Below are positions 42,154 to 51,181 of a stretch of 64,000 nucleotides of DNA, in pieces. Position numbers and translations under genes: made by a program. Under the pieces are notes generated by a model, which had not been told where the DNA came from, did no database searches, and saw only the letters and a list, made by a program, of their open reading frames with translations. This DNA is from Aphodosoma sp045631465. Lineage in GTDB: Bacteria > Bacteroidota > Bacteroidia > Bacteroidales > Paludibacteraceae. The DNA lies in contig JAZQUV010000022.1 of NCBI GenBank assembly GCA_045631465.1, positions 1 to 64,000 of the forward strand, written 5' to 3'. How positions within the stretch are numbered: position 1 is the first letter of the stretch; the number at the start of each line of letters is the position of its first letter.

Positions 42154-43338
42154 ATGTTTAATATTATTTGCGTCACTATATCTATACTCTGTGGACTTTC
42201 ATTCATTGAGTTACTATATCCTCACGCAAAAAATTTAAGCAATCAACTATATCAAGTAGCAATACTAACAACTGCTTTTCTCGTAGGGATAAAATACTAT
42301 TTCGGACCCGACATTATGATTTATGTCCCTATGTATGAAAACATACAAACTCCTATAGAACTCCTAAATAGCAATGAATCATCAAAATACGAAATAGGAT
42401 TTCTTTTCTACATATCCATCTGTCAACATTGGCTGAAATTAAACTTTTGGAGCATGACCCTCATCATCACCATCCTATATTTCTTAGCCATACATCTTAT
42501 TATCAGAAAACTACCTACTCTGAAAACCTTCGCTCTATTCTCCATCATATTCCTACAAACAAATCTTATTTTCTTTGAATACCGCCAATGTATGGCTGTA
42601 TCTTTCTTTATATTCAGCATATTGGCTTTCGACAAAAAACATTACATCACATATGCTCTATTCACTGCTTTAGCAATATTATTCCACAAATCTGCTCCTA
42701 TCGTATGTGGCATATCATTCATCGGTCTCTTCTTTTCGCAATTCAAACAAAACAATAGCTTTGTTGCCGTATCCATCTTATTCCTATTTGCGTTTATCGC
42801 AATACCTCTAAAATCTCTATTGCTTACACTCAGCGACCTACTCCCGTTCAGTGCAAGCGTACTAAAATCAATACAAGACCACCTAATCATCGAACGCCGA
42901 GTACAGGTTATTTTCTTGGTATATCTAATTGTCAGCTATTGCGTATATTTCTATTTCTATCGTTCGCAAAAACTAAAAACATGGCACATAGTCACAATTT
43001 GTGGCCTCATCGTAATAGCTCTTTTTTATCAATATTGGTTCTTTATCAACCGATTGCGCTCTTATTTCATCCCGTTCATCGCACTATATGCCATCACATT
43101 GGGATACAACTCTGTCAATAAACATGTCTTCATCAAGCAATCGGCAATATTAGCCATCTATCTGCTATTTGCAATAAATCTGAAAAATCTATACGTGGGC
43201 AACGGCAACCTCAAAAGTGGCATTGCCGAAACTTCAACAGTGTTCCGACTTCTGAACGACACCGAAGAAAACATTAAAACCAAAAACCTCGAAAAAGCCG
43301 AAAGATTTTGGTTAACCGAATACCAACAACAAGAATAA
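42154..43338 (+). CDS. EpsG-like polysaccharide polymerase
   Basis: A 394-residue integral membrane protein with about ten hydrophobic segments. The region from about 47 (GIKYYFGPDIMIYVPMYENI) to KYEIGFLFYISI and the short FEYRQCMAVSFFIFSI helix near 148-163 are characteristic of the EpsG/Wzy group, which polymerises lipid-linked repeat units at the periplasmic face. It is the first gene of a run of glycosyltransferases, and the next coding region overlaps or abuts it. No promoter was recognised in the 40 bases after the rpsP terminator. Confidence 0.82.
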   Translation: MFNIICVTISILCGLSFIELLYPHAKNLSNQLYQVAILTTAFLVGIKYYFGPDIMIYVPMYENIQTPIELLNSNESSKYEIGFLFYISICQHWLKLNFWSMTLIITILYFLAIHLIIRKLPTLKTFALFSIIFLQTNLIFFEYRQCMAVSFFIFSILAFDKKHYITYALFTALAILFHKSAPIVCGISFIGLFFSQFKQNNSFVAVSILFLFAFIAIPLKSLLLTLSDLLPFSASVLKSIQDHLIIERRVQVIFLVYLIVSYCVYFYFYRSQKLKTWHIVTICGLIVIALFYQYWFFINRLRSYFIPFIALYAITLGYNSVNKHVFIKQSAILAIYLLFAINLKNLYVGNGNLKSGIAETSTVFRLLNDTEENIKTKNLEKAERFWLTEYQQQE

Positions 43339-43346
43339 TATACCCA

Positions 43347-44231
43347 ATGGATGTATCTATAATATACGTAAACTACAATACTACAAATCTAATAATCAAT
43401 TCAATCAACAGCGTTATTGAATTGACCAAAGATATATCCTACGAAATAATTATTGTAGACAACGACTCTACTCTTGACGAAAAAAACAGACTAAAGCACT
43501 ATTGCAACGACAAAAATATCTCTATCATCGAATCTGCAACTAACCTTGGATTTGGCAAAGCCAACAATTTAGGTGCTCAATCGGCTTGTGGCGAATATCT
43601 ATTTTTCCTAAATCCCGACACATACATAATCAACAACGCTATCAAAGAGTTATTTCTGTTTGCCAAAGAGTCGAATATCTCAACTTGTGGCGGTAATTTG
43701 TATTCTGCCGCGCTACAACCTATCCACTCTTATTGGACTCTCATGCCGTCCGTAAAAGCCGAATTATCTGCCCTACTCAGTGATATACCACTAAAAGTAT
43801 TACACAAAAACTCTCACGAACACAACCTCACCAACCAACCCAAAGAGGTTGCTTTCATCACTGGGGCTGACTTGATGATACTACGCTCTTTGTTCAATCA
43901 ACTAGATGGTTTCGACAAAGATTTCTTCATGTATTTCGAAGAAACTGAACTACAATATAGAATTAAACAACTAGGTCACAAAATATACAATCTACCAACT
44001 GCAAGAATTGTTCACCTCGAAAGTCAAACTCTGAAATCACGAGAAGCAAAACTAAAACTATTCTTCACTTCACGCAAGATTTTTTACCAAAAACATCGCT
44101 CTTCGCTTCAACTAAAAATTGCAAATGTCATCAACAAAATAAGTGCTGTTGTTCGAATCATAACATTCTCTATTCTCTTGAACAAAGAAAAAACTATTTA
44201 TTGGAAAACAACCTTCAAACAATGCTTATAA
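43347..44231 (+). CDS. GT2-family glycosyltransferase
   Basis: A 294-residue GT-A enzyme. It begins MDVSIIYVNYNTTNLIINSI, has VDNDST near 33-38, NLGFGKANNLGAQ, the DxD-type FLNPDTY near 84-90, and GADLMILRS...FDKDFFMYFEETEL. This pattern is that of rhamnosyl/galactofuranosyl-type transferases. Start chosen at 43347 for the family's usual N-terminus. Its 3' end overlaps the next gene by 10 bases. Confidence 0.9.
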   Translation: MDVSIIYVNYNTTNLIINSINSVIELTKDISYEIIIVDNDSTLDEKNRLKHYCNDKNISIIESATNLGFGKANNLGAQSACGEYLFFLNPDTYIINNAIKELFLFAKESNISTCGGNLYSAALQPIHSYWTLMPSVKAELSALLSDIPLKVLHKNSHEHNLTNQPKEVAFITGADLMILRSLFNQLDGFDKDFFMYFEETELQYRIKQLGHKIYNLPTARIVHLESQTLKSREAKLKLFFTSRKIFYQKHRSSLQLKIANVINKISAVVRIITFSILLNKEKTIYWKTTFKQCL

Positions 44232-45244
44232 TCACTGGTACATATCCCCCTCGTAAGTGTGGTGTTGGCGACTATTGCCAAAACCTGCTCTCTACGTCGC
44301 AAGCCAAAACTTGGCAGCTCTACACCGATGACTATTGGGGTATCACATCGCTATTCCAAAAAACAAAATCTATAAAGAATATCAACTTCGATGTGGCTAA
44401 CATTCAATATCCTACTGTCGGATATGCCACTAGTCTATTGCCACATATCTTGGCTCTATACATAACTCTTATTCTAAGACGCAAACTTATCGTAACCATC
44501 CACGAATACTCTCAATTAGGTTGGAAAGGTCAGTTGGCTGCCTCTATATTCTTTCGTTTTGCCAATCATGTGGTATTCACAACCGAATATGAACGCCAAT
44601 GCGCTATAAAAAAACATCACTATCTCAACAAAAAATCATCTATCATAAAGATTTATAGCAACATCGAGGTAAACAACAATCAACCTGATTTCCATAATCG
44701 TCAATACGATATGGGCTATTTCGGCTATATCCGTCCCGACAAAGGGCTCGAAGATTATATCGAAACTGCCGAAAGAATCCAAAAAGAGAATCCAAACTTC
44801 AGAGCCTACATCATGGGCCAAACTCAAGATGAATATAGCTTCTATCATCAACCGCTCCTGGATTCATTAGCCAATAGCAACATAACTTTGCTATTAAACA
44901 AAAGCGGAGAAGAGGTGTCGGAGATATTATCTCAAACCAAAATAGCGTATCTCCCCTATCCCGATGGGCTCACCGAACGCCGTGGTTCTTTCCTTGCTGC
45001 TCTATTGCATCATTGCTTGATTGTAACCACAAAAGGAAATTTCACCACTGATGCACAATTATCTACGTTTAAATTCGTTAATAAAGAAAACTCTCACACT
45101 ACTATAAACGAGATATTAAACTACACTGCATCGCAAACCGAACAAGAAATCACCAAAATCGACGAATACATAAACACTCAAGTCCCACAATCATGGGATG
45201 ATGTTGCAACCAAATACACATTACTCATAAAGTCATTAAAATGA
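44222..45244 (+). CDS. GT4-like (GT-B) glycosyltransferase
   Basis: 340 residues. The N-terminal ITGTYPPRKCGVGDYCQNL is the usual GT4 acceptor loop, and GYFGYIRPDKGLEDYIE (about 170-186) starts the donor domain. LPYPDGLTERRGSFLAAL (about 245-262) corresponds to the nucleotide-sugar-binding region. ATG at 44222 is preferred to the upstream TTG. It overlaps the preceding gene by 10 bases and the following one by 4 (ATGA), so translation is coupled. Confidence 0.85.
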   Translation: MLIITGTYPPRKCGVGDYCQNLLSTSQAKTWQLYTDDYWGITSLFQKTKSIKNINFDVANIQYPTVGYATSLLPHILALYITLILRRKLIVTIHEYSQLGWKGQLAASIFFRFANHVVFTTEYERQCAIKKHHYLNKKSSIIKIYSNIEVNNNQPDFHNRQYDMGYFGYIRPDKGLEDYIETAERIQKENPNFRAYIMGQTQDEYSFYHQPLLDSLANSNITLLLNKSGEEVSEILSQTKIAYLPYPDGLTERRGSFLAALLHHCLIVTTKGNFTTDAQLSTFKFVNKENSHTTINEILNYTASQTEQEITKIDEYINTQVPQSWDDVATKYTLLIKSLK

Positions 45245-45972
45245 ACTCTATCTGTATTGCCACATACAACGGAGAAAAATATATAAAGCAGCAACTTATC
45301 TCTATATTATCTCAAATCAATATAGACGATGAGATTGTTATATCCGACGATGGGTCGACCGACAACACCATCAACGAAATCAACTCACTGAACGACAAAC
45401 GCATAAAGATAATTCATGGTGGTTTTCGTCATTTCAAGTGGAACTTTGCCAATGCCCTAAGCGCAGCAAATGGCGATTTTATATTCTTGTCGGATCAAGA
45501 CGACATTTGGGTCGAAGGCAAATATCAAGCTTGCCTTGAATATCTCAAAGACTACGATTTGATTTGCCACAACTCAAAAGTTGTCAATCAGGACTTAAGC
45601 ACAATTATACCCTCTTTCTTCGACTACTACAGTTCTGGCAAGGGTATAATTAAAAACTCTATAAAAAACACCTATTTCGGAGCATGTATGGCGTTCAATC
45701 GTCGCGTTCTAGATGCGGCATTGCCTCTTCCCAAAACGATGGAAATAGGTCACGATATTTGGATTGGACTCGTAGCCGAGGTTGTCGGCAAAGTCAAATT
45801 CGTCGACACTCCATATCTCTTATATCGCCGCCACGAAACTGCTCTAACAAACATATCAAACGACTTAAAATCTCGCAGCAAACGCTCTCTATTCACAAAA
45901 ATTTGGAGCCGATTTGTTGTGCTATATCACATATTTTCATTCAAATTACGATACGTATGCAAGACACATTAG
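45241..45972 (+). CDS. GT2-family glycosyltransferase
   Basis: A 243-residue GT-A enzyme: SICIATYNGEKYIKQQLISI, VISDDGSTDNT and FLSDQDDIWVEGK (the DxD region, about 79-91), then HDIWIGLVAEVVGKV. The ATG overlaps the previous stop by four bases, and its own 3' end overlaps the next gene by 16. Probably a glucosyl- or rhamnosyltransferase of the locus; specificity unknown. Confidence 0.9.
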   Translation: MNSICIATYNGEKYIKQQLISILSQINIDDEIVISDDGSTDNTINEINSLNDKRIKIIHGGFRHFKWNFANALSAANGDFIFLSDQDDIWVEGKYQACLEYLKDYDLICHNSKVVNQDLSTIIPSFFDYYSSGKGIIKNSIKNTYFGACMAFNRRVLDAALPLPKTMEIGHDIWIGLVAEVVGKVKFVDTPYLLYRRHETALTNISNDLKSRSKRSLFTKIWSRFVVLYHIFSFKLRYVCKTH

Positions 45973-46715
45973 TATCTATAATCACCCCGCTATACAATGG
46001 CGAAGCTTTTGTTGCTCAAACCATTGATAGCGTACTAGCCCAAACCTACACCAATTGGGAGATGATTATCATCAACGATGGTTCGAAAGACAATAGCGAG
46101 AATATCGTGCGCACATATTGCGACCTCGACCCTCGTATCAAACTTTTCAATCAACCAAATGGTGGATCTGCTGCCGCTCGCAACAATGGCATCCGTCGTG
46201 CCGAGGGTCGCTACATAGCCCTGCTCGATGCCGACGACCTTTGGGAACCTTTCTTTCTCGAATCGCAATTGGCTCTCATGCGCGAGCACAATGCCCTCCT
46301 TGTCTATGGCGCACACAAACGTATCGACGCCAACAACAACGAATGCCTTGTGCCATTCATTCCGCCAAAACGCATAACATACACCGACCTGCTCAAAACT
46401 TGCTCAATCACATGCCTAACAGGGCTATACGACACTAGCAAATATGGCAAGGTCTATCTCCACGAGGAGTTCCGCTCGCTTCGCGACGACTATATCTATT
46501 GGCTCGAAATCATCAAGCAAACAGGCGAGGCTTGGGGCAATCAACAAGTGATTGGCTCATATCGCATATTGGGCAATTCGGTTTCGCGCAACAAAAAGAA
46601 GGTGATAAAACCTCAATTCCTTGTATACTACAAAGTAGAAAAACTCGGACTAATCCGCAGTCTCTACTACCTTGCTAATTGGGCAATTCAAGGTTTCCTC
46701 AAATATCGTAAATAA
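45957..46715 (+). CDS. GT2-family glycosyltransferase
   Basis: 252 residues. Motifs SIITPLYNGEAFVAQTIDSV, IINDGSKDNS, NGGSAAARNNGIRRAEG and ALLDADDLWEP (DxD) show a GT-A inverting transferase. Start chosen at 45957 (MQDTLVSIITPLYNG); the same frame is open upstream inside the previous gene, but that extension has no family resemblance. Confidence 0.92.
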   Translation: MQDTLVSIITPLYNGEAFVAQTIDSVLAQTYTNWEMIIINDGSKDNSENIVRTYCDLDPRIKLFNQPNGGSAAARNNGIRRAEGRYIALLDADDLWEPFFLESQLALMREHNALLVYGAHKRIDANNNECLVPFIPPKRITYTDLLKTCSITCLTGLYDTSKYGKVYLHEEFRSLRDDYIYWLEIIKQTGEAWGNQQVIGSYRILGNSVSRNKKKVIKPQFLVYYKVEKLGLIRSLYYLANWAIQGFLKYRK

Positions 46716-46724
46716 ACACTCTAT

Positions 46725-47834
46725 ATGAAAAAACAATACGATTATCTCATAGTTGGCGCTGGCCTATATGGAGCAGTATTCGCCTATCAAGCCACTCAAA
46801 ATGGCAAAAAGTGTCTTGTCGTTGACCGCCGTCCTCACATCGGTGGCAACCTCTATTGCGAAAATATCGCAGGCATCAATGTGCACCAATATGGACCTCA
46901 CATTTTCCATACATCCGATGTCGAAGTGTGGAATTTTGTCAACTCTATCGTACCATTCAACCGCTTCACCAACGAACCTCTTGCCAACTACAAAGGCCAA
47001 TTATTCAATTTGCCTTTCAACATGAACACTTTCCGCCAACTCTGGGGGATAACCAATCCAAGCGAAGCGAAAATCAAAATAGAAGAACAACGCGAACAAT
47101 ACGCCAAAATACAGCCTAAGAACCTTGAGGAACAAGCCCTCAAACTCGTAGGCACCGACATCTACGAAAAACTCATCAAAGGCTACACCGAAAAACAATG
47201 GGGCCGCAAAACCACCGAACTCCCATCGTTCATCATCAAGCGTCTCCCTCTTCGCTTCACCTACAACAACAACTATTTCAACGACCCATATCAAGGCATA
47301 CCTCAAGGCGGATACAACAAGCTCATTTTCCGCCTACTCAAAGACTGCGATATTCAACTCAATATCGACTACAACAAGCAACGTAGCGAACTCGACTCAC
47401 TTGCCCAAACAATTGTCTACACTGGTATGCTCGACGAGTATTTCGACTATTGCTATGGCGAACTCGAGTACCGTAGCCTAAGATTCGAACACCAATTGCT
47501 CGACATCGACAACTATCAAGGCAATGCCGTGGTCAACTATACCGAAAAAGAGGTGCCATTCACTCGCATCATCGAGCACAAGCACTTCGAATATGGCACA
47601 CAACCACAAACTATCATCACTCGCGAATATCCAATATCTTGGAATCGCAAAGAGGAGGCATACTACCCTATCAACGATGCACACAACAATGCCCTTTATC
47701 TCAAATATCGAGCTCTTGCATCACAAAAAAACAACTTTATCTTCGGAGGTCGCCTTGCTGAATATTCATACTACGATATGGACAAAATCGTCCGCGCTGC
47801 CCTCGACAAAGCCAAAGAACTACTCTCTATCTAA
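46725..47834 (+). CDS. glf: UDP-galactopyranose mutase
   Basis: A 369-residue flavoenzyme that interconverts UDP-galactopyranose and UDP-galactofuranose. The FAD-binding loop VGAGLYGAVFA (about 7-17), HIGGNLYCE, QYGPHIFHT (about 55-63) and the C-terminal NALYLKYR...IFGGRLAEYSYYDMD are diagnostic. Its presence shows that the surface polysaccharide of this locus contains galactofuranose. Confidence 0.97.
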   Translation: MKKQYDYLIVGAGLYGAVFAYQATQNGKKCLVVDRRPHIGGNLYCENIAGINVHQYGPHIFHTSDVEVWNFVNSIVPFNRFTNEPLANYKGQLFNLPFNMNTFRQLWGITNPSEAKIKIEEQREQYAKIQPKNLEEQALKLVGTDIYEKLIKGYTEKQWGRKTTELPSFIIKRLPLRFTYNNNYFNDPYQGIPQGGYNKLIFRLLKDCDIQLNIDYNKQRSELDSLAQTIVYTGMLDEYFDYCYGELEYRSLRFEHQLLDIDNYQGNAVVNYTEKEVPFTRIIEHKHFEYGTQPQTIITREYPISWNRKEEAYYPINDAHNNALYLKYRALASQKNNFIFGGRLAEYSYYDMDKIVRAALDKAKELLSI

Positions 47835-47837
47835 CGT

Positions 47838-48596
47838 ATGATAAACGCTTCGATAGTCCTATACCACACGCCAGCACCCGAAGTACAAAAAATAGTTCGG
47901 TTGCTGCGCTCGTGTCCCGAAGTCAACGAAATTTGGCTCATCGACAATTCCGAAATCATGACCGAAGCATTCATGTTTCTCCCTGCCACCTACATATTCA
48001 ACAAAGCCAACCTCGGCTATGGCAGGGCACACAACATTGCTCTCGAAAAATCGCTCAAAACCGAAGCTAAATATCATTTAGTGCTCAATTCCGATATCGA
48101 ATTCACACCCGACACAATCTCACAACTTGTGCAATTCATGGACACCCACCCCGATGTAGGCCATGTTATGCCTCTCGTTCGATATCCCGATGGCAACATA
48201 CAGTATCTTGCCAAGCAACTCCCCACTCCGTTCGACCTCTTTGCGCGTCGTTTCTTGCCTCGTGCGTGGACCAAACGCCGCAATGCCCAATTCGAAAACC
48301 ATTGGTTTTATCTGCAACCCGACTATAAAACCCAACTACTCGATGTACCATATCTCTCAGGTTGCTTTATGTTCCTTCGCGCCGATGCACTCCGCAAAGT
48401 CGGACTCTTCGATCCTCGCTTTTTCATGTATCCCGAAGATATCGACCTCACCCGCCGCATACACACTCACTACCGCACAGTGATGTATCCCGCCGTCGAA
48501 ATCACACACAACCACGCACAAGGCTCATACCACTCTCCTCGACTCCTCTGGATTCACATCACCAACATGCTCAAATACTTTTGGAAATGGAAATAA
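47838..48596 (+). CDS. GT2-family glycosyltransferase, possibly galactofuranosyl- or rhamnosyltransferase
   Basis: 252 residues: NASIVLYHTPAPEVQ, LIDNS, NLGYGRAHNIALEKS, VLNSDIEF (DxD) and FMYPEDIDLTRRI. It starts 3 bases after glf, so it is a good candidate user of UDP-Galf, though this is inferred from position. The C-terminus (SPRLLWIHITNMLKYFWKWK) is amphipathic and may touch the membrane. Confidence 0.9.
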   Translation: MINASIVLYHTPAPEVQKIVRLLRSCPEVNEIWLIDNSEIMTEAFMFLPATYIFNKANLGYGRAHNIALEKSLKTEAKYHLVLNSDIEFTPDTISQLVQFMDTHPDVGHVMPLVRYPDGNIQYLAKQLPTPFDLFARRFLPRAWTKRRNAQFENHWFYLQPDYKTQLLDVPYLSGCFMFLRADALRKVGLFDPRFFMYPEDIDLTRRIHTHYRTVMYPAVEITHNHAQGSYHSPRLLWIHITNMLKYFWKWK

Positions 48597-48610
48597 CAAC
48601 GCAGTTGTTC

Positions 48611-48645
48611 ATTCCTAATTCCTAATTCCTAATTTCTCATTCCTC
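48611..48645 (+). repeat. Heptamer repeat upstream of the WbqC gene
   Basis: Five units: ATTCCTA three times, then ATTTCTC and ATTCCTC, followed by a T run and the ATG 8 bases later. Confidence 0.9.
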
Positions 48646-48652
48646 ATTTTTT

Positions 48653-49279
48653 ATGCTCCTCCCTCTCACCTATCTCGGCAACATCCTCTACTACGCCCAT
48701 CTCATACAAGGCGGATCGACTATCGACCAACACTCCCACTATATCAAGCAAACCTACACCAATCGCTGTTCCATTCTCACAGCCAATGGTGTTCAAGACT
48801 TGACTATTCCCATCATCAAACCCAAAGAAAAAACGCCCATCAAAGATATACGCATTTCGGAGCACGACAATTGGCAACAACTCCATTGGCGCACAATTCA
48901 GTCAGCATATAATTCTTCGCCTTTTTTCGAATATTTTTGCGACGACTACGCCCCTTTTTATGCCAAAAAATACGATTTTCTGCTCGATTTCAACCTCGAA
49001 ATCCAACAAAAAACACTCGAATTGCTCAATTTTACAAAAATAGACTTCTCTCTTTCAGACAGTTATATCGAAACCACAAATTTTAACACAAAAGATTTGC
49101 GAGAAGTGATAAATCCTAAAAAATTTAATGTAACTTTGTACAAGAATTTGAGTACACCGTATTATCAAATTTTCGACCAAAAATTCGGCTTCACACCCAA
49201 CCTGAGCATCATCGACCTACTATTCAATATGGGCAACGAAGCACGGATTTATCTCAAAAATCTTATGCCTATTAATTAA
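48653..49279 (+). CDS. WbqC-family protein
   Basis: A 208-residue protein with YIKQTYTNRCSILTANGVQDLTIPI, WQQLHWRTIQSAYNSSPFFEYF and YYQIFDQKFGFTPNLSIIDLLFNMG. All are conserved in the WbqC family that accompanies O-antigen and capsule loci. The catalytic role is not established; it is often linked with amino-sugar modification. Last gene of the polysaccharide run. Confidence 0.9.
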   Translation: MLLPLTYLGNILYYAHLIQGGSTIDQHSHYIKQTYTNRCSILTANGVQDLTIPIIKPKEKTPIKDIRISEHDNWQQLHWRTIQSAYNSSPFFEYFCDDYAPFYAKKYDFLLDFNLEIQQKTLELLNFTKIDFSLSDSYIETTNFNTKDLREVINPKKFNVTLYKNLSTPYYQIFDQKFGFTPNLSIIDLLFNMGNEARIYLKNLMPIN

Positions 49280-49333
49280 AGGAAACAACTAATACTAACA
49301 CTTGAGTTATAGGGGCAAAATGTCAAATAAACC

Positions 49334-49361
49334 CTAAACTCTAAACTCTAAACTCTAAACT
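49334..49361 (+). repeat. Heptamer repeat directly before ilvE
   Basis: Four exact CTAAACT units ending 4 bases before the ilvE ATG, occupying the place where a ribosome-binding site would be. Confidence 0.95.
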
Positions 49362-49365
49362 AATT

Positions 49366-50388
49366 ATGGCACAAAACATTGATTGGGGTAGCCTCGGATT
49401 TGGCTATGTTCCTACTCCTTACAACGTTCGTTGTACTTACACAAACAAAGCATGGGGCGAACTTCGCGTGTGCGACACTCCAGAAATCACTCTTCACATC
49501 TCTTCTGCTGTTCTTCACTACGCACAAGAATGTTTCGAAGGTATGAAAGCATTCCGTGGCCAAGACGGTAAAGTACGTATCTTCCGTATCGAAGATGGCG
49601 GTCGCCGTATGCAAGACTCTTGCCGTGGTATCCAAATGCCTGAACTTCCTCTCGAAAAATTCGTAGAAGCTGTGAAAAAAGTAGTTGAACTCAACGCTGA
49701 TTTCATCCCACCTTACGGCACTGGTGCTTCTCTCTACATCCGTCCTGTATTGTTTGCTACAACTCCTCTCGTTGGTGTTAAACCTGCCGACGACTACGAA
49801 TTCGTAGTATTCGTTACTCCTGTAGGTCCTTACTTCAAAGGTGGTTTCAAATCTACTCCATTCATGCTCAGCCGCAAATACGACCGCGCTGCTCCTCTCG
49901 GCACAGGTAACATCAAAGTGGGTGGTAACTACGCTGCATCTATGACTGCAACTGTAGAAAGCCACGACATGGGCTACTCAAACGTATTCTATCTCGATCC
50001 AAAAGAAAAACGTTATATCGACGAATGTGGTGCTGCCAACTTCTTCGCTATCAAAGGCAATGCTTACCTCACTCCACGTTCTAACTCTATCCTCCCATCT
50101 ATCACAAACCGCAGCTTGATTGCTCTTGCTGAAGATATGGGTATGCGCATCGAACGCCGTCCTATCTCAGTTGACGAACTCGGTCATTTCGACGAATGTG
50201 GCGCTTGTGGTACTGCAGCAGTTATCTCTCCAGTAAGCAAAATCGTTGACATCGAAAACGACATCACTTACACATTTGGCGATGGCAACCCAGGTCCAAA
50301 ATCAACTGAACTCTACAACCGTCTCCGCGCAATCCAACACGGCGAAGCTGAAGATAAATTCGGTTGGTGTACAATCCTCGACATCTAA
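49366..50388 (+). CDS. ilvE: Branched-chain amino acid aminotransferase
   Basis: A 340-residue fold-type IV PLP enzyme for the last step of Val, Leu and Ile synthesis. The PLP lysine lies in GTGNIKVGGNYAAS (Lys about 184), with YLDPKEKRYIDECGAANFF, NRSLIALAEDMG and CGTAAVISPV further on. High use of preferred codons suggests strong expression. It is followed by a clean terminator. Confidence 0.96.
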   Translation: MAQNIDWGSLGFGYVPTPYNVRCTYTNKAWGELRVCDTPEITLHISSAVLHYAQECFEGMKAFRGQDGKVRIFRIEDGGRRMQDSCRGIQMPELPLEKFVEAVKKVVELNADFIPPYGTGASLYIRPVLFATTPLVGVKPADDYEFVVFVTPVGPYFKGGFKSTPFMLSRKYDRAAPLGTGNIKVGGNYAASMTATVESHDMGYSNVFYLDPKEKRYIDECGAANFFAIKGNAYLTPRSNSILPSITNRSLIALAEDMGMRIERRPISVDELGHFDECGACGTAAVISPVSKIVDIENDITYTFGDGNPGPKSTELYNRLRAIQHGEAEDKFGWCTILDI

Positions 50389-50416
50389 TAACATTTTAGA
50401 AAAGTCATATACAAAT

Positions 50417-50441
50417 AATACACGCCCACATGGCGTGTATT
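50417..50441 (+). terminator. Terminator of ilvE
   Basis: A perfect 10-bp stem AATACACGCC / GGCGTGTATT, then eight T. Confidence 0.93.
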
Positions 50442-50990
50442 ATTTTTTTTTGCACCTTGCGTCTTGCGTCTTGCGTTAACTCCTGTTAATTAGTTGACCT
50501 CAAAAACTGTCCCCCTTAGTTAGGGGGACGAGCCCAACGGGCGGAGGGGGTCTGTTACAATAAAATCCAAAATTCTCAATTCAATGGATGTTGGCAGATT
50601 ACAAATTTGAAGGACGAAAGGACAGTAAGCATACCCACTCTCAGTGTGTATTTTCAAGGTAAGGAGAGGGTTGCTTGAAGGTCGCTGTATAGTATATTTA
50701 AATTTAGGAATTTTAAGGATTGAATACACACTGAGAGTGTGTATTTTTTTTGTACAGAATTAATCCTATTTATTTGCCCACAAATCTCAGAAATCTCGGA
50801 AATCTCAGAAATCTCACAAGTTTTTGTAATTGAAATTTAGAAAGTAGGGCTACTACATAGGAATCTAAAACTTGCGAAGTTGCGAAGTTGCAGTTTGCAG
50901 TTGCGTTAACTTTTGTTAATTGGCTTAGATTTATTTTTGTTTCCCACAAATGACACAAATTTTCACAAATTACTGAATTAACAAATAATA
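50442..50990. other. Non-coding repeat-rich stretch
   Basis: No gene. In order: three CTTGCGT heptamers (50456-50476) running into GTTAACTCCTGTTAAT; a REP-like element at 50511-50552 with GTCCCCC/GGGGGAC and GCCC/GGGC pairs; intergenic repeat II copy b at 50634-50743; repeated AAATCTCAG words at 50783-50816; and GCGAAGTT/GCAGTTTGCAGTTGCGTTAAC blocks near 50875-50915. Several of these words also occur, partly inverted, in 269-805. Confidence 0.65.
50634..50743 (+). repeat. Intergenic repeat II, copy b
   Basis: The core at 50656-50707 (GAGGGTTGCTTGAAGGTCGC and TGTATAGTATATTTAAATTT) is followed at 50725-50743 by the exact 19-base palindrome found twice at 806-931. The left palindrome is degenerate, with CTC in the loop. 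Confidence 0.8.
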
Positions 50991-51120
50991 ACGCAAGACG
51001 CAAAGCGCAAAATGCAAATTTGTAGTTATTTACAGAGAGGTGCTATTGATGCATAGTAGGTTAAGTGGTTTTTATGCTCAAAAAAAGCATGATTTATAGC
51101 ACAAAAACAATGATTTTAAT
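50991..51120 (+). repeat. Intergenic repeat I, copy B (left direct repeat of nuclease cassette)
   Basis: Matches 52551-52680 base for base at a fixed offset of 1560, with only about half a dozen differences in the last 120 bases. It contains the stem-loop ATGCT-CAAAAAA-AGCAT. Its right end abuts the terminator of the nuclease gene. Confidence 0.92.
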
Positions 51121-51125
51121 ACAAT

Positions 51126-51159
51126 AATCGCCATTTCACACTAGTGTGAGATGGCGATT
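51126..51159 (-). terminator. Terminator of the DUF1016 nuclease gene
   Basis: A 16-bp stem with one mismatch (AATCGCCATTTCACAC and complement) and a 2-base loop, about 23 bases past the stop codon. Confidence 0.8.
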
Positions 51160-51181
51160 ATATATAAATTATAAAAAACAT

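Noticed and set aside
45684..45956. N-terminal extension of the fourth glycosyltransferase
   Set aside because: It lies inside the preceding gene in another frame and has no GT2 character; the family N-terminus begins at 45957.
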